A stretch of 14,129 nt of DNA, from the NCBI GenBank assembly GCA_021802115.1, contig JAKABA010000089.1, positions 1 to 14,129 of the forward strand. The letters are read 5' to 3'. The DNA comes from a bacterium (GTDB taxonomy: Bacteria; Chloroflexota; Dormibacteria; UBA8260; Bog-877). Positions 1-7,058 of the stretch are shown piece after piece (position 1 is the first letter of the stretch; every line of letters begins with the position of its first letter). The notes below the pieces were generated by a model. The model did not search any database, was not told the DNA's origin, and saw only the letters and a program-made list of their open reading frames with translations. The position numbers and the translations under genes are program-made.

Positions 1-390
1 GCGTGGCTGGCGGGTGCCATCGGTGCGGGGATGATCCCGTGGTGGATCTGGGACCATGCATTGCCGGCCCAATTACTCCACTTCCTGGAGCTCCCGTACT
101 TTCCGGGGGGAAGGTCCATCGGCGCCTTGTTCCCGGGGTCCGGTCACTCCGAGCTGTACCTGGTCGGTCTGGCGGGGGCGATTGCGCTGGGCACGGCCGT
201 AGCGTGGCGCTCGCGCCGGTGGCGCTGGGCCATGGCTGCAGTGGTCTACGGCAGCTTCATCGTCAGCTCTCGGGGACTCAGCTACTATTTCATGCCGCTG
301 TTCTGGCTGAGCCCGGCGGTCCTGCTGGGGTCGTGGCGGTGGGGCAACTCACAGCCGCAGGTGGCGTCGGAGCTGGCGCTCGGGTCATGA
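1..390 (+). CDS. C-terminal part of a multi-pass membrane protein (5' end outside window)
   Basis: The reading frame is open from the first base and stops with TGA at 388-390, so only the last ~129 residues are visible. They contain hydrophobic segments rich in Trp and aromatic residues (around AWLAGAIGAGMIPWWIW at the start, then ELYLVGLAGAIALGTAVAW, WRWAMAAVVYGSFIVS and YYFMPLFWLSPAVLLGSW), separated by short Arg-rich turns such as WRSRRWRW. The tail is short and hydrophilic. This pattern is typical of the last helices of a polytopic inner-membrane protein, for example a membrane glycosyltransferase or an uncharacterised transporter-like protein. No family motif is visible, so no function is assigned. 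An internal ATG at 31 exists, but the hydrophobic pattern continues upstream of it. An 821-bp gap follows, so it probably ends its own transcription unit. Confidence 0.7.
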   Translation, partial: AWLAGAIGAGMIPWWIWDHALPAQLLHFLELPYFPGGRSIGALFPGSGHSELYLVGLAGAIALGTAVAWRSRRWRWAMAAVVYGSFIVSSRGLSYYFMPLFWLSPAVLLGSWRWGNSQPQVASELALGS

Positions 391-480
391 CCATCCCTTC
401 CAGTTGGCCCACCCAGTTGCTGAGGCCGTGGCCCTCGGAACGCCACGCACCTCTTCTCGCGGCGGGCCAATAAGTCGACG

Positions 481-495
481 CCGGTCGACGACCGG
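481..495. repeat. 15-bp perfect inverted repeat with one-base centre
   Basis: The sequence reads CCGGTCG-A-CGACCGG, with 7-bp arms around a single central A. The arms are too close to make an RNA hairpin, so if functional it would be a protein-binding operator. It lies about 90 bp after the end of the first gene and more than 700 bp before the next one, so no target gene can be named. It may be chance in GC-rich DNA. Confidence 0.25.
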
Positions 496-1081
496 GCGGA
501 GGTAGCAGGGGGGTGGGGCAAGGGCCGCGAGTCGCCGCGACACACGATAGGGAGGAGAGCTGTCGTTCATGCCTCCCGGGGTGCGTCCCGCCGACAGACA
601 ACCTCGCTGACCGCCGGGACGGCGGGGCCCAGCACGGCCCCGTATCGGTGTCGGTTGGGGTGGCTCCCCCACTCCCTGGGGTGCGGAGCGATGGCTCAGT
701 CACCCGGTTCAGGAGCGGAGCAGCGCGGCGCTTGCCATCAGGAGCCAGGACGGTGGCTTGCGACATCGACCGGCGGGGTTCGGACGGGCGTGCGACTTTG
801 GGCCTGCTCGAATCGCGAGCACTTGTTTGGTCTGCGTGCCCCTCGGGACCGCGCCATGAAGTCGCGTGACCAGATGGGACCGCTTGGCTGTCCAGCGACC
901 CTTTGTGAAGACCGGTTGGGATAGGGCGAGGCCCAGTGGTGCTGGCCCCGTCGGTGTGCCGGGCTGGTAGAAGGGTACTTGCCAACATTGACAACCGCCA
1001 GCGCTACAGTTGGGCTCGGTGATTGGGTGGTTCGGGGCGGGTGGCCCTGGGGAATGGCGAGTTTCGGCGGCGAGGCTGCAC

Positions 1082-1159
1082 GGCGCCGCGTCGAGGCGCC
1101 AAGTACCCGGGAGTCGCCGGGTCACGACGTCCGCGGACGTGGAGCGCCTGCCTTTGGCA
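1082..1159 (+). promoter_or_regulatory. Cluster of inverted repeats in the presumed leader of the DUF4129-MoxR operon
   Basis: Four inverted repeats follow each other with short spacers: GGCGCC/GGCGCC at 1082-1100 with a 7-base loop, ACCCGG/CCGGGT at 1105-1122 with a 6-base loop, a perfect 14-bp palindrome ACGTCCGCGGACGT at 1127-1140, and TGCC/GGCA at 1149-1159 with a TTT loop. The cluster ends 52 bp before the GTG start at 1212. It could be a structured 5' untranslated region or a set of operators. It does not match a riboswitch class I can recognise, and high GC makes short stems common. Confidence 0.3.
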
Positions 1160-1211
1160 AGGGCAATCTGGGCCGATGGGGATGAAGACCGGGTTCCGCG
1201 AGTGATTCGGG

Positions 1212-2210
1212 GTGGCTGACAATCGGCCGCCCGTGACTGGGTCCCAGTCGCCAAGCGTTCCCCGCCGACTCCGGCCTTGGCTGCTGGCCGGAGTCGGCGG
1301 AGTCCTGCTAACGGTACTGCTGGCGGTGGTGGCGGTCGGCACCGGTGCTCGCTACTCTCAGCAGGTTCTGCCTCCGGCTGCCAAGTCGGCCGTGGTGAAT
1401 CCGGTGACCGGGGCGGTGGGCCAACTCGCCACGGTGGTCATTCTGGGAGGAGCGGAGCTGCTCTTGGTGCTGGTCGTCATCTTCTTCCCATGGGGCGATT
1501 TCAAGCACCTGGGCAAGGCGACTCCGGTTCCGGTCGTGATGCGCAGGCGGGACTCGCTCAAGCTGGTAGGGCTGGCGTTCGCGATGCTCATCACACTGGT
1601 GGTCCTGCTGGCCATCGGCCTGAAGCGGCGCAAGCGTCCATTCCACTTGGCGGGGGCGACGAATGCGACGTCCAATCCGGGACACCCAGGGGTCGCGGTG
1701 GGGTCCATCACGGTCGGATCTGATCTTTTGGCGGCCACGGCAGCGGTGCTGGTGGTCCTGGCGGCGGCAGGCGCGCTCCTATATCTGCGAGCCCGGCGCA
1801 ACCGGCATTGGCGGTCCTTGACCGCGGGCATGGCGCCCAATGCCAGCCTGGCAGAGGAGCTGGCCCCAGCGATGACCGGGGGGTTGGAGGAGCTGTCCCA
1901 CGGCCGCGACGCGCGGTCCGCGGTGATCCTGGCCTATCTCGGGCTCGAGCGGACCCTCAGCCGCAACGGGCTCCCCCGTCGCCGCTCCGAGACCCCGCTC
2001 GAGTATCTGGAACGTGCCCTGCAGGGGATGGACCTCAACCGCACCGACCTCGTTCGGTTGACCGAGCTGTATCAGGCTGCCCGCTACTCTGCCCACCCGG
2101 TCGATCCGAGCATGCGTCAGCAGGCGGAAGCGGCGCTCCGCAGCCTGCGTGATCAGCTGCTGGGGCAGGGCCCGGTACCGCAGTTGCTCGGCCGACCCGG
2201 TGGGGAGTAG
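1212..2210 (+). CDS. Membrane protein with C-terminal DUF4129 domain
   Basis: This 332-residue protein has four predicted membrane helices (about residues 23-45, 70-92, 115-137 and 171-193). A cytoplasmic C-terminal domain of about residues 224-316 shows the DUF4129 pattern: DARSAVILAYLGLERTL, then G-LPRRRSETPLEYLERAL, then LTELYQAARYS and a final helix. DUF4129 domains usually form the C-terminus of TgpA-like transglutaminases or stand alone in operons with MoxR and DUF58 genes, as here. The biochemical role of the domain is unknown. The GTG start at 1212 has only a weak G-rich upstream sequence; GTG at 1233 is a weaker alternative that also precedes the first helix. It is the first gene of the operon, 147 bp before the next start. 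No transglutaminase core is fused to it or encoded nearby. Confidence 0.85.
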   Translation: MADNRPPVTGSQSPSVPRRLRPWLLAGVGGVLLTVLLAVVAVGTGARYSQQVLPPAAKSAVVNPVTGAVGQLATVVILGGAELLLVLVVIFFPWGDFKHLGKATPVPVVMRRRDSLKLVGLAFAMLITLVVLLAIGLKRRKRPFHLAGATNATSNPGHPGVAVGSITVGSDLLAATAAVLVVLAAAGALLYLRARRNRHWRSLTAGMAPNASLAEELAPAMTGGLEELSHGRDARSAVILAYLGLERTLSRNGLPRRRSETPLEYLERALQGMDLNRTDLVRLTELYQAARYSAHPVDPSMRQQAEAALRSLRDQLLGQGPVPQLLGRPGGE

Positions 2211-2357
2211 GGTTGGGCGGTGGGTTTCGGACCGGACGAGCGCCAACGCGGCCGGTTGGTGGACCAAGCGCGGTCTCAGACGTTCCGGACCGCTCTTCGA
2301 GGTGGGCGGCAGGGTAGGGCTGGCCGGGGTGACGGCGTTCCCGGAGGCCGATCACCG

Positions 2358-2870
2358 ATGCGGCGCCACCTCACCGGGGTGGTCGAGCTCTTCGTTCTCG
2401 CCAGTCTCGTCACCGGCGCCCTCTTCTTCCATGGCGGGGTCCCACACCAGGATCTGCTGCGCGCCTACATCCTCTTCAGCTGCCTGCTGGTCGCCTTCTA
2501 CCTCGTCCAGCTGGCCCGTCACAGTGGCGATCCCGCCGCCACCGGGCAACCTCGTCCCAGCCGTCCCCATCCGTCGGAGGTCCCCGGGGAACTTCTGGCG
2601 GTCGCGGACACCCTGCGGGCCGCCAGCGCGAGCCGGCCGGATTTCGACCGGGCCGTGCGGCCATGGATCAGGGAGCTCGCGCTGGATCGGCTGGCGCTGG
2701 TCGGAATCGACGCCCGGCGGGACCCGGAACGAGCCGCCGCCCTCATCGGACGAGATCTCACTGAACTAGCCTTCAGCTCCGGACCGTCGGTGGCGAGGGT
2801 CCAGGACCGCGGCCCCTCGTTTGCCCAGATGGCAGAGTGGCTGGACCGCCTGGAGGGAGTCGGTCGGTGA
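2358..2870 (+). CDS. Small membrane protein of the MoxR/DUF58 operon
   Basis: This is a 170-residue protein from the ATG at 2358, which has GGAGG at 2343-2347 ten bases upstream. The frame stays open upstream to a GTG at 2220, but that stretch encodes a Gly/Arg-rich segment that looks non-coding, so the ATG is preferred. Two membrane helices (about residues 8-25 and 33-53) are followed by a Pro-rich linker and a soluble, mostly helical domain (about 75-170) with F-DRAVRPWIRELALDRLAL and G-DARRDPERAAALIGRDL. Small proteins of this layout commonly sit between DUF4129 and MoxR genes in actinobacteria-like operons, but I know of no assigned function. Its stop overlaps the next start by 4 bp (GTGA), implying translational coupling to the ATPase. 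Confidence 0.75.
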   Translation: MRRHLTGVVELFVLASLVTGALFFHGGVPHQDLLRAYILFSCLLVAFYLVQLARHSGDPAATGQPRPSRPHPSEVPGELLAVADTLRAASASRPDFDRAVRPWIRELALDRLALVGIDARRDPERAAALIGRDLTELAFSSGPSVARVQDRGPSFAQMAEWLDRLEGVGR

Positions 2871-3853
2871 GCAACCTGCTGGAGCTGCGCCAGGGCTCGG
2901 CCGCGATCCTGGATGAGGTGGAGAGGGCGGTGGTGGGCAAGCGCTCCGTCTTGGAGCTGGTGCTCGTGGGGATGCTCGCCGACGGGCACGTTTTGATGGA
3001 GGACTTCCCCGGGCTGGCCAAGACCCTCATCGCGCGCTCCTTCGCAATGGCCACCGATCTGGAGTTCTCCCGAATCCAGTTCACCCCGGATCTGATGCCG
3101 TCGGACATCACCGGATCCTCCATCTTCAATCAGCGCACTGGCGACTTCGAGATGCGCAACGGGCCGATCTTCGCCAACCTGGTGCTGGGCGACGAGATCA
3201 ACCGCTCCCCCCCCAAGACGCAGGCGGCGCTGCTGGAGGCGATGCAGGAGCGACAGGTGACGATTGAGGGGACCAGTCAGGCTCTGCCCCACCCGTTTCT
3301 GGTGCTGGCAACGCAGAACCCGATCGAGTATGAGGGCACCTACCCACTTCCGGAGGCCCAGCTGGATCGGTTCCTGATGCGCATTGGGGTGGGCTACCCC
3401 TCCCGCGAGCAGGAGCAGCAGATGCTGGACAGTCGTCGGCGCCGGCGCGCGGATGAGCTGCAGCTCCGCCAGGTCGTCGATCGGGAGCAGTTGCGGAGGA
3501 TGCAACAGGCTCTCGAGGACATCCACGTGGAGCCCGACCTGGAGTACTACATGGTGGATCTGGTCGCGGCGACCCGGAGCCACCCCGGCGTTCAGGTGGG
3601 GTCGAGTCCGCGCGGGTCGCTGGCTTTGCTCAAGCTGTCCCGGGGCCGCGCGGCCCTCAGCGGTCGTGACTACGTCACCCCTGACGACGTCAAGTCAATA
3701 GCGATTCCCGCCCTCTGCCACCGGATCACTCTGCGTCCCGAGCTCTGGGTGCAGCGGGTCCGTGCCGAGGACATCATCACCGAGTGTCTGGAGCGAGTCG
3801 CGGTTCCGGCCACGGTGGGCGGTCAGGCGAAGGTCGCGGCTCCGGAGGCGTGA
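2867..3853 (+). CDS. MoxR family AAA+ ATPase
   Basis: This 328-residue protein starts at GTG 2867, which overlaps the previous stop and is preceded by GGAGG at 2852-2856. Family motifs are complete: the MoxR-type Walker A EDFPGLAKT at residues 45-53, Walker B LVLGDEINRSPPKTQ at about 105-119, the QERQVTIEG insert, sensor 1 LATQNPIEYEGTYPLPEAQ with the arginine-finger region DRFLMR at 147-172, and sensor 2 GSSPRGS at 245-251. The lid ends with GRDYVTPDDVKSIAIPAL and HRITLRPE. MoxR ATPases are thought to act as chaperone-like machines, often with VWA-containing partners, in assembling or activating protein complexes. The partner here is almost certainly the overlapping DUF58 gene. The actual substrate is not indicated by the sequence. 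An upstream in-frame start at 2837 would add ten residues but has weaker support. Confidence 0.95.
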   Translation: MSNLLELRQGSAAILDEVERAVVGKRSVLELVLVGMLADGHVLMEDFPGLAKTLIARSFAMATDLEFSRIQFTPDLMPSDITGSSIFNQRTGDFEMRNGPIFANLVLGDEINRSPPKTQAALLEAMQERQVTIEGTSQALPHPFLVLATQNPIEYEGTYPLPEAQLDRFLMRIGVGYPSREQEQQMLDSRRRRRADELQLRQVVDREQLRRMQQALEDIHVEPDLEYYMVDLVAATRSHPGVQVGSSPRGSLALLKLSRGRAALSGRDYVTPDDVKSIAIPALCHRITLRPELWVQRVRAEDIITECLERVAVPATVGGQAKVAAPEA

Positions 3854-5127
3854 CCGCTCGACCCAGCCCCCGGCTGCTCGCCTACGTCACTCTGGTCGCG
3901 CTCCTATTGGTGGGGGCGCTGGTGTTGGCCCGGCCGGCCCTGGTCGCGCTCGCAGCGCCGTTTGCCCTCTGGCTGGTGGTGGGAGCGGCACTGGTGGAGA
4001 GGCCCGAGGTGGTGGCGGAGCTGGAGCTGCACGATGAGCGGCCCGTGGAGGGGGAAATCGTCACTATCGATTGCGAGGTGGTCGTTTATGGACGGGTGGG
4101 GGGGCTCCAGGCGGTCCTGGATCTGCCAGCCGGTCTGGACCCGGTTGGCAGGGGATGCTCCGTCCGACTGCTGCCCAAGGAGGCCGAACCGGCGCGGGTC
4201 ACCTTCGAGGCTCGGCCCGTGAGGTGGGGGGTGTATCGGCTGCCCGCGCTCAGCGTCACAGCCGCTGACCCATTCGCCCTCTTCGGGTTCTCCGGGAGCG
4301 CGGGTGTGGCGCAGCGGGTGCGCGTGTACCCGCGCTGGGAGCGGGTTCGCCAGCTGGTGCCGCCCTTGCGCACCCAGGTGTACGCCGGCAATCGGACGGC
4401 ACGCCAGCACGGCGAGGGGTTGGAGTTCGCCGATATCAGATCCTTCCTGCCCGGCGACAGGGTGCGTCGGATCAACTGGCGGGTCACCGCCCGGACCGGG
4501 GTTCCATTTGTCAATGACTTCTCCCTGGAGCGGAATTCGGACGTGATCCTCTTCGTCGACAGCTTCAGCGAGATGGGGGTGGGGCGGGACTCCCTGCTGG
4601 CGGTGGCGGTCCGAGCCGCGACCGCAATCGCGGATGGGCATCTTCGGGAGCGGGATCGGATCGGGGTGATCGGATTCGGGGGGCTGCTGCGCTGGCTGCT
4701 CCCCGGCATGGGGTCGCAGCACCTCTACCGAGTCGTGGAGACCCTGCTCGACACCGAGGTGGTCGCCAGCTACGCCTGGCGTGCCATCGACGTCATCCCC
4801 CCCCGGGTCCTGCCGCCCCAGGCCACCGTGGTGGCGCTCAGCCCGCTATTGGATCCCCGCAGCGTCGGCGCTCTGGCCGACCTGCAACATCGTGGCTTCG
4901 ATCTCTTGGTGGTGGAGATCGCTGCGGAGAGTCTTCTGGGGCCGGCCGCTCGCCAGGTGGATCCGCTGGCGATTCGGTTCTGGAGCATGCTGCGCCAGGC
5001 GCGCCGTCGCCGCCTGCAGATGACCGGCATTGCAGTTGTCCAGTGGGAGCCCGGGGAACCGCTGGAGCCAGTTCTGGCCCAGGCCAGGGAGTACCGCAGA
5101 TTCGCACCTCGATTCATCGCCTCGTAA
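3850..5127 (+). CDS. DUF58 domain protein, VWA-like partner of MoxR
   Basis: This is a 425-residue protein. Two closely spaced hydrophobic segments (about residues 9-26 and 29-48) anchor it at the N-terminus, followed by a beta-rich region (52-165). The DUF58 signature is at 187-216: QHGEGLEFADIRSFLPGDRV continuing to RRINWRVTARTG. A VWA-like fold follows (DVILFVDSF at 231-239, then alternating strands and helices to about 400). The usual metal-site pattern DxSxS is not intact: the stretch reads DSFSEM at 237-242, so metal binding is doubtful. DUF58 proteins accompany MoxR ATPases and are presumed co-chaperones or substrates. The GTG at 3850 overlaps the moxR-like stop by 4 bp. A GGAGG lies only one base upstream, too close for normal use, so coupling probably drives initiation. 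Confidence 0.93.
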   Translation: MTARPSPRLLAYVTLVALLLVGALVLARPALVALAAPFALWLVVGAALVERPEVVAELELHDERPVEGEIVTIDCEVVVYGRVGGLQAVLDLPAGLDPVGRGCSVRLLPKEAEPARVTFEARPVRWGVYRLPALSVTAADPFALFGFSGSAGVAQRVRVYPRWERVRQLVPPLRTQVYAGNRTARQHGEGLEFADIRSFLPGDRVRRINWRVTARTGVPFVNDFSLERNSDVILFVDSFSEMGVGRDSLLAVAVRAATAIADGHLRERDRIGVIGFGGLLRWLLPGMGSQHLYRVVETLLDTEVVASYAWRAIDVIPPRVLPPQATVVALSPLLDPRSVGALADLQHRGFDLLVVEIAAESLLGPAARQVDPLAIRFWSMLRQARRRRLQMTGIAVVQWEPGEPLEPVLAQAREYRRFAPRFIAS

Positions 5128-5636
5128 CGTTCGGCCTGGCGGTCCTGCTGGGAGGGGTCGCCCTCGCCTACGTGGCGATTGAGGCCCATGGGTTGAACCT
5201 TGCTGCCCTGCTGGGGGTGGGGAGCGCTGGCCTGGCCCTGCTGCTGGTCGGGATGGGGCTCAGTTGGCGGCCCGGGGTCGCGTTGGGCCTGCTGCCGTTG
5301 GGGGCCGCCGTGGCCACGGTGCTGGTCCTGCGGGGGCCCGTCATCCTGGCCCCGCTGCTGGGCGCCATCCTGCTGGTCATGACCGAGCTCGGGTTCTGGG
5401 CGGTTGACGAGTCCGCTCCCCGAGTAGGTTCAGCAAGGCTTCGAATCGTGCTCGCCACCCGCACCGCAGCGATGGCGGTCCTGGGATTTGTGCTGGGGCT
5501 GGTGGTGCTGGCTCTGGCCGGCCTGCGGGCCTCCGGTGGCCTCGACGTCACCCTGATCGGGAGCTTGGCGGCGGTCGGAGTGCTGGCGCTGGCGGTGTTC
5601 CTGCTTCGAGCCGGCGTCCGACGCGAGCCGGACTGA
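5043..5636 (+). CDS. Polytopic membrane protein, last gene of the MoxR/DUF58 operon
   Basis: This hydrophobic protein has about six membrane helices (with the GTG start at 5043, roughly residues 26-46, 52-72, 78-97, 99-120, 139-163 and 169-190) and a short charged C-terminus (RAGVRREPD). I do not recognise a family; similar small membrane proteins end MoxR/DUF58 operons. The start is uncertain. GTG 5043 gives 197 residues but begins with a low-complexity Gly/Ala/Ser run, overlaps the DUF58 gene by 85 bp and has no ribosome site. A more natural N-terminus, (M)RTSIHRLVTFGLAVLL, begins at an ATT codon at 5100, with AGGGAG at 5086-5091 eight bases upstream. That would be a 178-residue product overlapping by 28 bp. 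It is followed by a 54-bp convergent gap with no clear terminator. Confidence 0.7.
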   Translation: MGARGTAGASSGPGQGVPQIRTSIHRLVTFGLAVLLGGVALAYVAIEAHGLNLAALLGVGSAGLALLLVGMGLSWRPGVALGLLPLGAAVATVLVLRGPVILAPLLGAILLVMTELGFWAVDESAPRVGSARLRIVLATRTAAMAVLGFVLGLVVLALAGLRASGGLDVTLIGSLAAVGVLALAVFLLRAGVRREPD

Positions 5637-5690
5637 ACCAGGCTGCGCCAACGCCCTCAGCCGGGCGGCGTCACCTGCTGGGATGCCGGC

Positions 5691-7058
5691 TCACGCGGGC
5701 CGCCTCGCCGCCCGTCGGATCCGCACCGGGACGAGTGCCTCCACCTCAAGACTGGCGACCGGGTCACCCACCATCACGGTGGTCATCGCAGTCGGGGCCA
5801 GATAGCGGGCGGCCGCAGCGTGGACGGCCTTGGCCGTGGTCTTCTGCAGCTGGCTCGAATACTCCTCCAGGTAGCGGTGGTCGAGCCCGCGAGCCCGGAC
5901 CTGGGCCAGGGCGCTGGCCAGCCCCGCCTGGGTCTGGAGCATGATCACCCTTGAGCCGGCCAGGTAGCTCGTAGTGGTTGCAAGCTCGCTCTCGGGCACG
6001 TCGACGGTGCAAAGCCGCGCCAGCTCGTGCAGCAGCTCGCCATAGGCGGCGCCGGTCACCTCGGTTCTCACCTCCATGCTGGCGACGGCGAACCCATCTC
6101 GGAGGTGGTTCTCCAAACGGGCGTGGGGGCTGTAGGTGTAGCCCTTGTCCTCCCTCAGGTTGTTCATCATCCGGGAGGTGAAGCCTCCTCCCAGCACCGC
6201 GGTGGCCACAGTCAGCGCGACGTGGTCGGGGTGTCCCTGTCCGGGGCCGCTCGTTCCCAACATGACCACTGTCTGCACCGAGTCAGACCGCGGGATGAAG
6301 GTGACCTCGGACGCCTTCAGGGGGCGAACCGCCGGCACCGTCGGCACTCGGCGCGGCCCGTTCCAATCGCTGAAGGCACGGCGGAGCCGGGATGTGGTTC
6401 GGCGCGGGTCGACCGCTCCGACGACCGTGATCTGCGCGCCTCGGGGGGTGAAGGTCTTCTCGTACAGGTCCAGGATCGCCCGGCGGCTGGCTACCTTGAC
6501 GGCGGTGTCGCTGGGCGCCGGGCGACCGTAGGGATGGGGACCGTACACCAGCCCCTGCAGTGCCTCGCCGGCGGGGAATTGAGCGGTCGCCCGCGCCATC
6601 CGCAGACCGTCTAGGAGCTTGGCCCTTTCGGTAGCCAGGTCGGCCGTCGGGAAATGGGGCCCCTCCACGACTTCCGCGAGCAGGTGGTAGAGGTCCTCCT
6701 CCGCCTCCGACAGGGCGGCGGCATGGAGGTACAGGCGGTCCTCGTCCTGGTGGACCTGAAGGGATCCACCCAGATCCTGAACCCGCTCTGCCAGTTCGGC
6801 CTGATCCATCGAATCGGTGCCCAGTGGGATCCCCATGGCCAGCAGCTCCGAGACCGCTGCAGAGGGCCCGATCGCAGTCCCCGCTGGAACGCTGAGGCGG
6901 AATTCCACGCGCGGCACACTCGGGCGCGAAACCACCATGATCGAGACGCCGTTGTCCAGCGTCGTCTGGTGGACGCGACCGATTCGCAGGGGCGGCACCG
7001 GCTCCGGCCGGGGCACTTCCCGCAGGGCGTCGGGCTCGCTCGGGGCCAGCTGACTCAC
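5691..7058 (-). CDS. M16 family peptidase-like protein, non-catalytic subunit
   Basis: This 455-residue protein has the two-domain M16 fold. Where active members carry HxxEH after the first strands, it reads TAIGPSAAVSELLAMGIPLGT (residues 61-81), so the zinc-binding histidines and catalytic Glu are absent. The C-terminal half keeps GGGFTSRMMNNLREDKGYTYS (290-310), containing the Arg302/Tyr309 pair that in two-subunit M16B enzymes binds the substrate backbone. This is the expected inactive partner of the upstream catalytic gene. No signal peptide is seen. The GTG start at 7058 overlaps the catalytic gene's stop by 4 bp (GTGA), with a strong GGAGGAGG (complement of 7061-7068) just upstream, so both subunits should be made together. 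The substrate is unknown. Confidence 0.92.
   Translation of the reverse strand: MSQLAPSEPDALREVPRPEPVPPLRIGRVHQTTLDNGVSIMVVSRPSVPRVEFRLSVPAGTAIGPSAAVSELLAMGIPLGTDSMDQAELAERVQDLGGSLQVHQDEDRLYLHAAALSEAEEDLYHLLAEVVEGPHFPTADLATERAKLLDGLRMARATAQFPAGEALQGLVYGPHPYGRPAPSDTAVKVASRRAILDLYEKTFTPRGAQITVVGAVDPRRTTSRLRRAFSDWNGPRRVPTVPAVRPLKASEVTFIPRSDSVQTVVMLGTSGPGQGHPDHVALTVATAVLGGGFTSRMMNNLREDKGYTYSPHARLENHLRDGFAVASMEVRTEVTGAAYGELLHELARLCTVDVPESELATTTSYLAGSRVIMLQTQAGLASALAQVRARGLDHRYLEEYSSQLQKTTAKAVHAAAARYLAPTAMTTVMVGDPVASLEVEALVPVRIRRAARRPA

Larger units (their letters stand above)
391..1211. other. Gene-free region of 821 bp upstream of the DUF4129-MoxR-DUF58 operon
   Basis: Several open frames cross this stretch on both strands, but their translations are rich in Arg, Pro, Gly and Ser and have no hydrophobic cores or recognisable motifs, as expected of GC-rich non-coding DNA. 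It contains an odd-centred 15-bp palindrome (481-495), GC-rich hairpins between 611 and 681 (CCGCC/GGCGG at 611-625, GGGGCC/GGCCCC at 624-641), a 6-bp hairpin TGCTCG/CGAGCA at 805-821, and the inverted-repeat cluster at 1082-1159. A perfect TTGACA occurs at 988-993 and a TACAGT at 1005-1010, but only 11 bp separate them, so they do not form a standard promoter together. No tRNA, rRNA or known structured RNA was recognised. Confidence 0.6.

Noticed and set aside
569..610. A 13-codon open frame starting at ATG 569 behind GGAGGA (551-556), with GGGAGG able to pair with CCTCCC at 572-577, suggesting a leader peptide with a masked ribosome site.
   Set aside because: The ribosome site is about 12 bases away, the peptide has no regulatory codon run, and the nearest gene is 600 bp downstream.
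988..1010. TTGACA at 988-993 with TACAGT at 1005-1010 as a sigma-70-type promoter for the operon at 1212.
   Set aside because: The spacer is only 11 bp, far from the usual 16-18. TTGCCA at 979-984 would give a 20-bp spacer. Neither pair is convincing.
5637..5690. AGCCGG (5659-5664) and CCGGCT (5686-5691) as a bidirectional terminator between convergent genes.
   Set aside because: Six base pairs around a 21-base loop with no T-tract on either side is not a credible intrinsic terminator.
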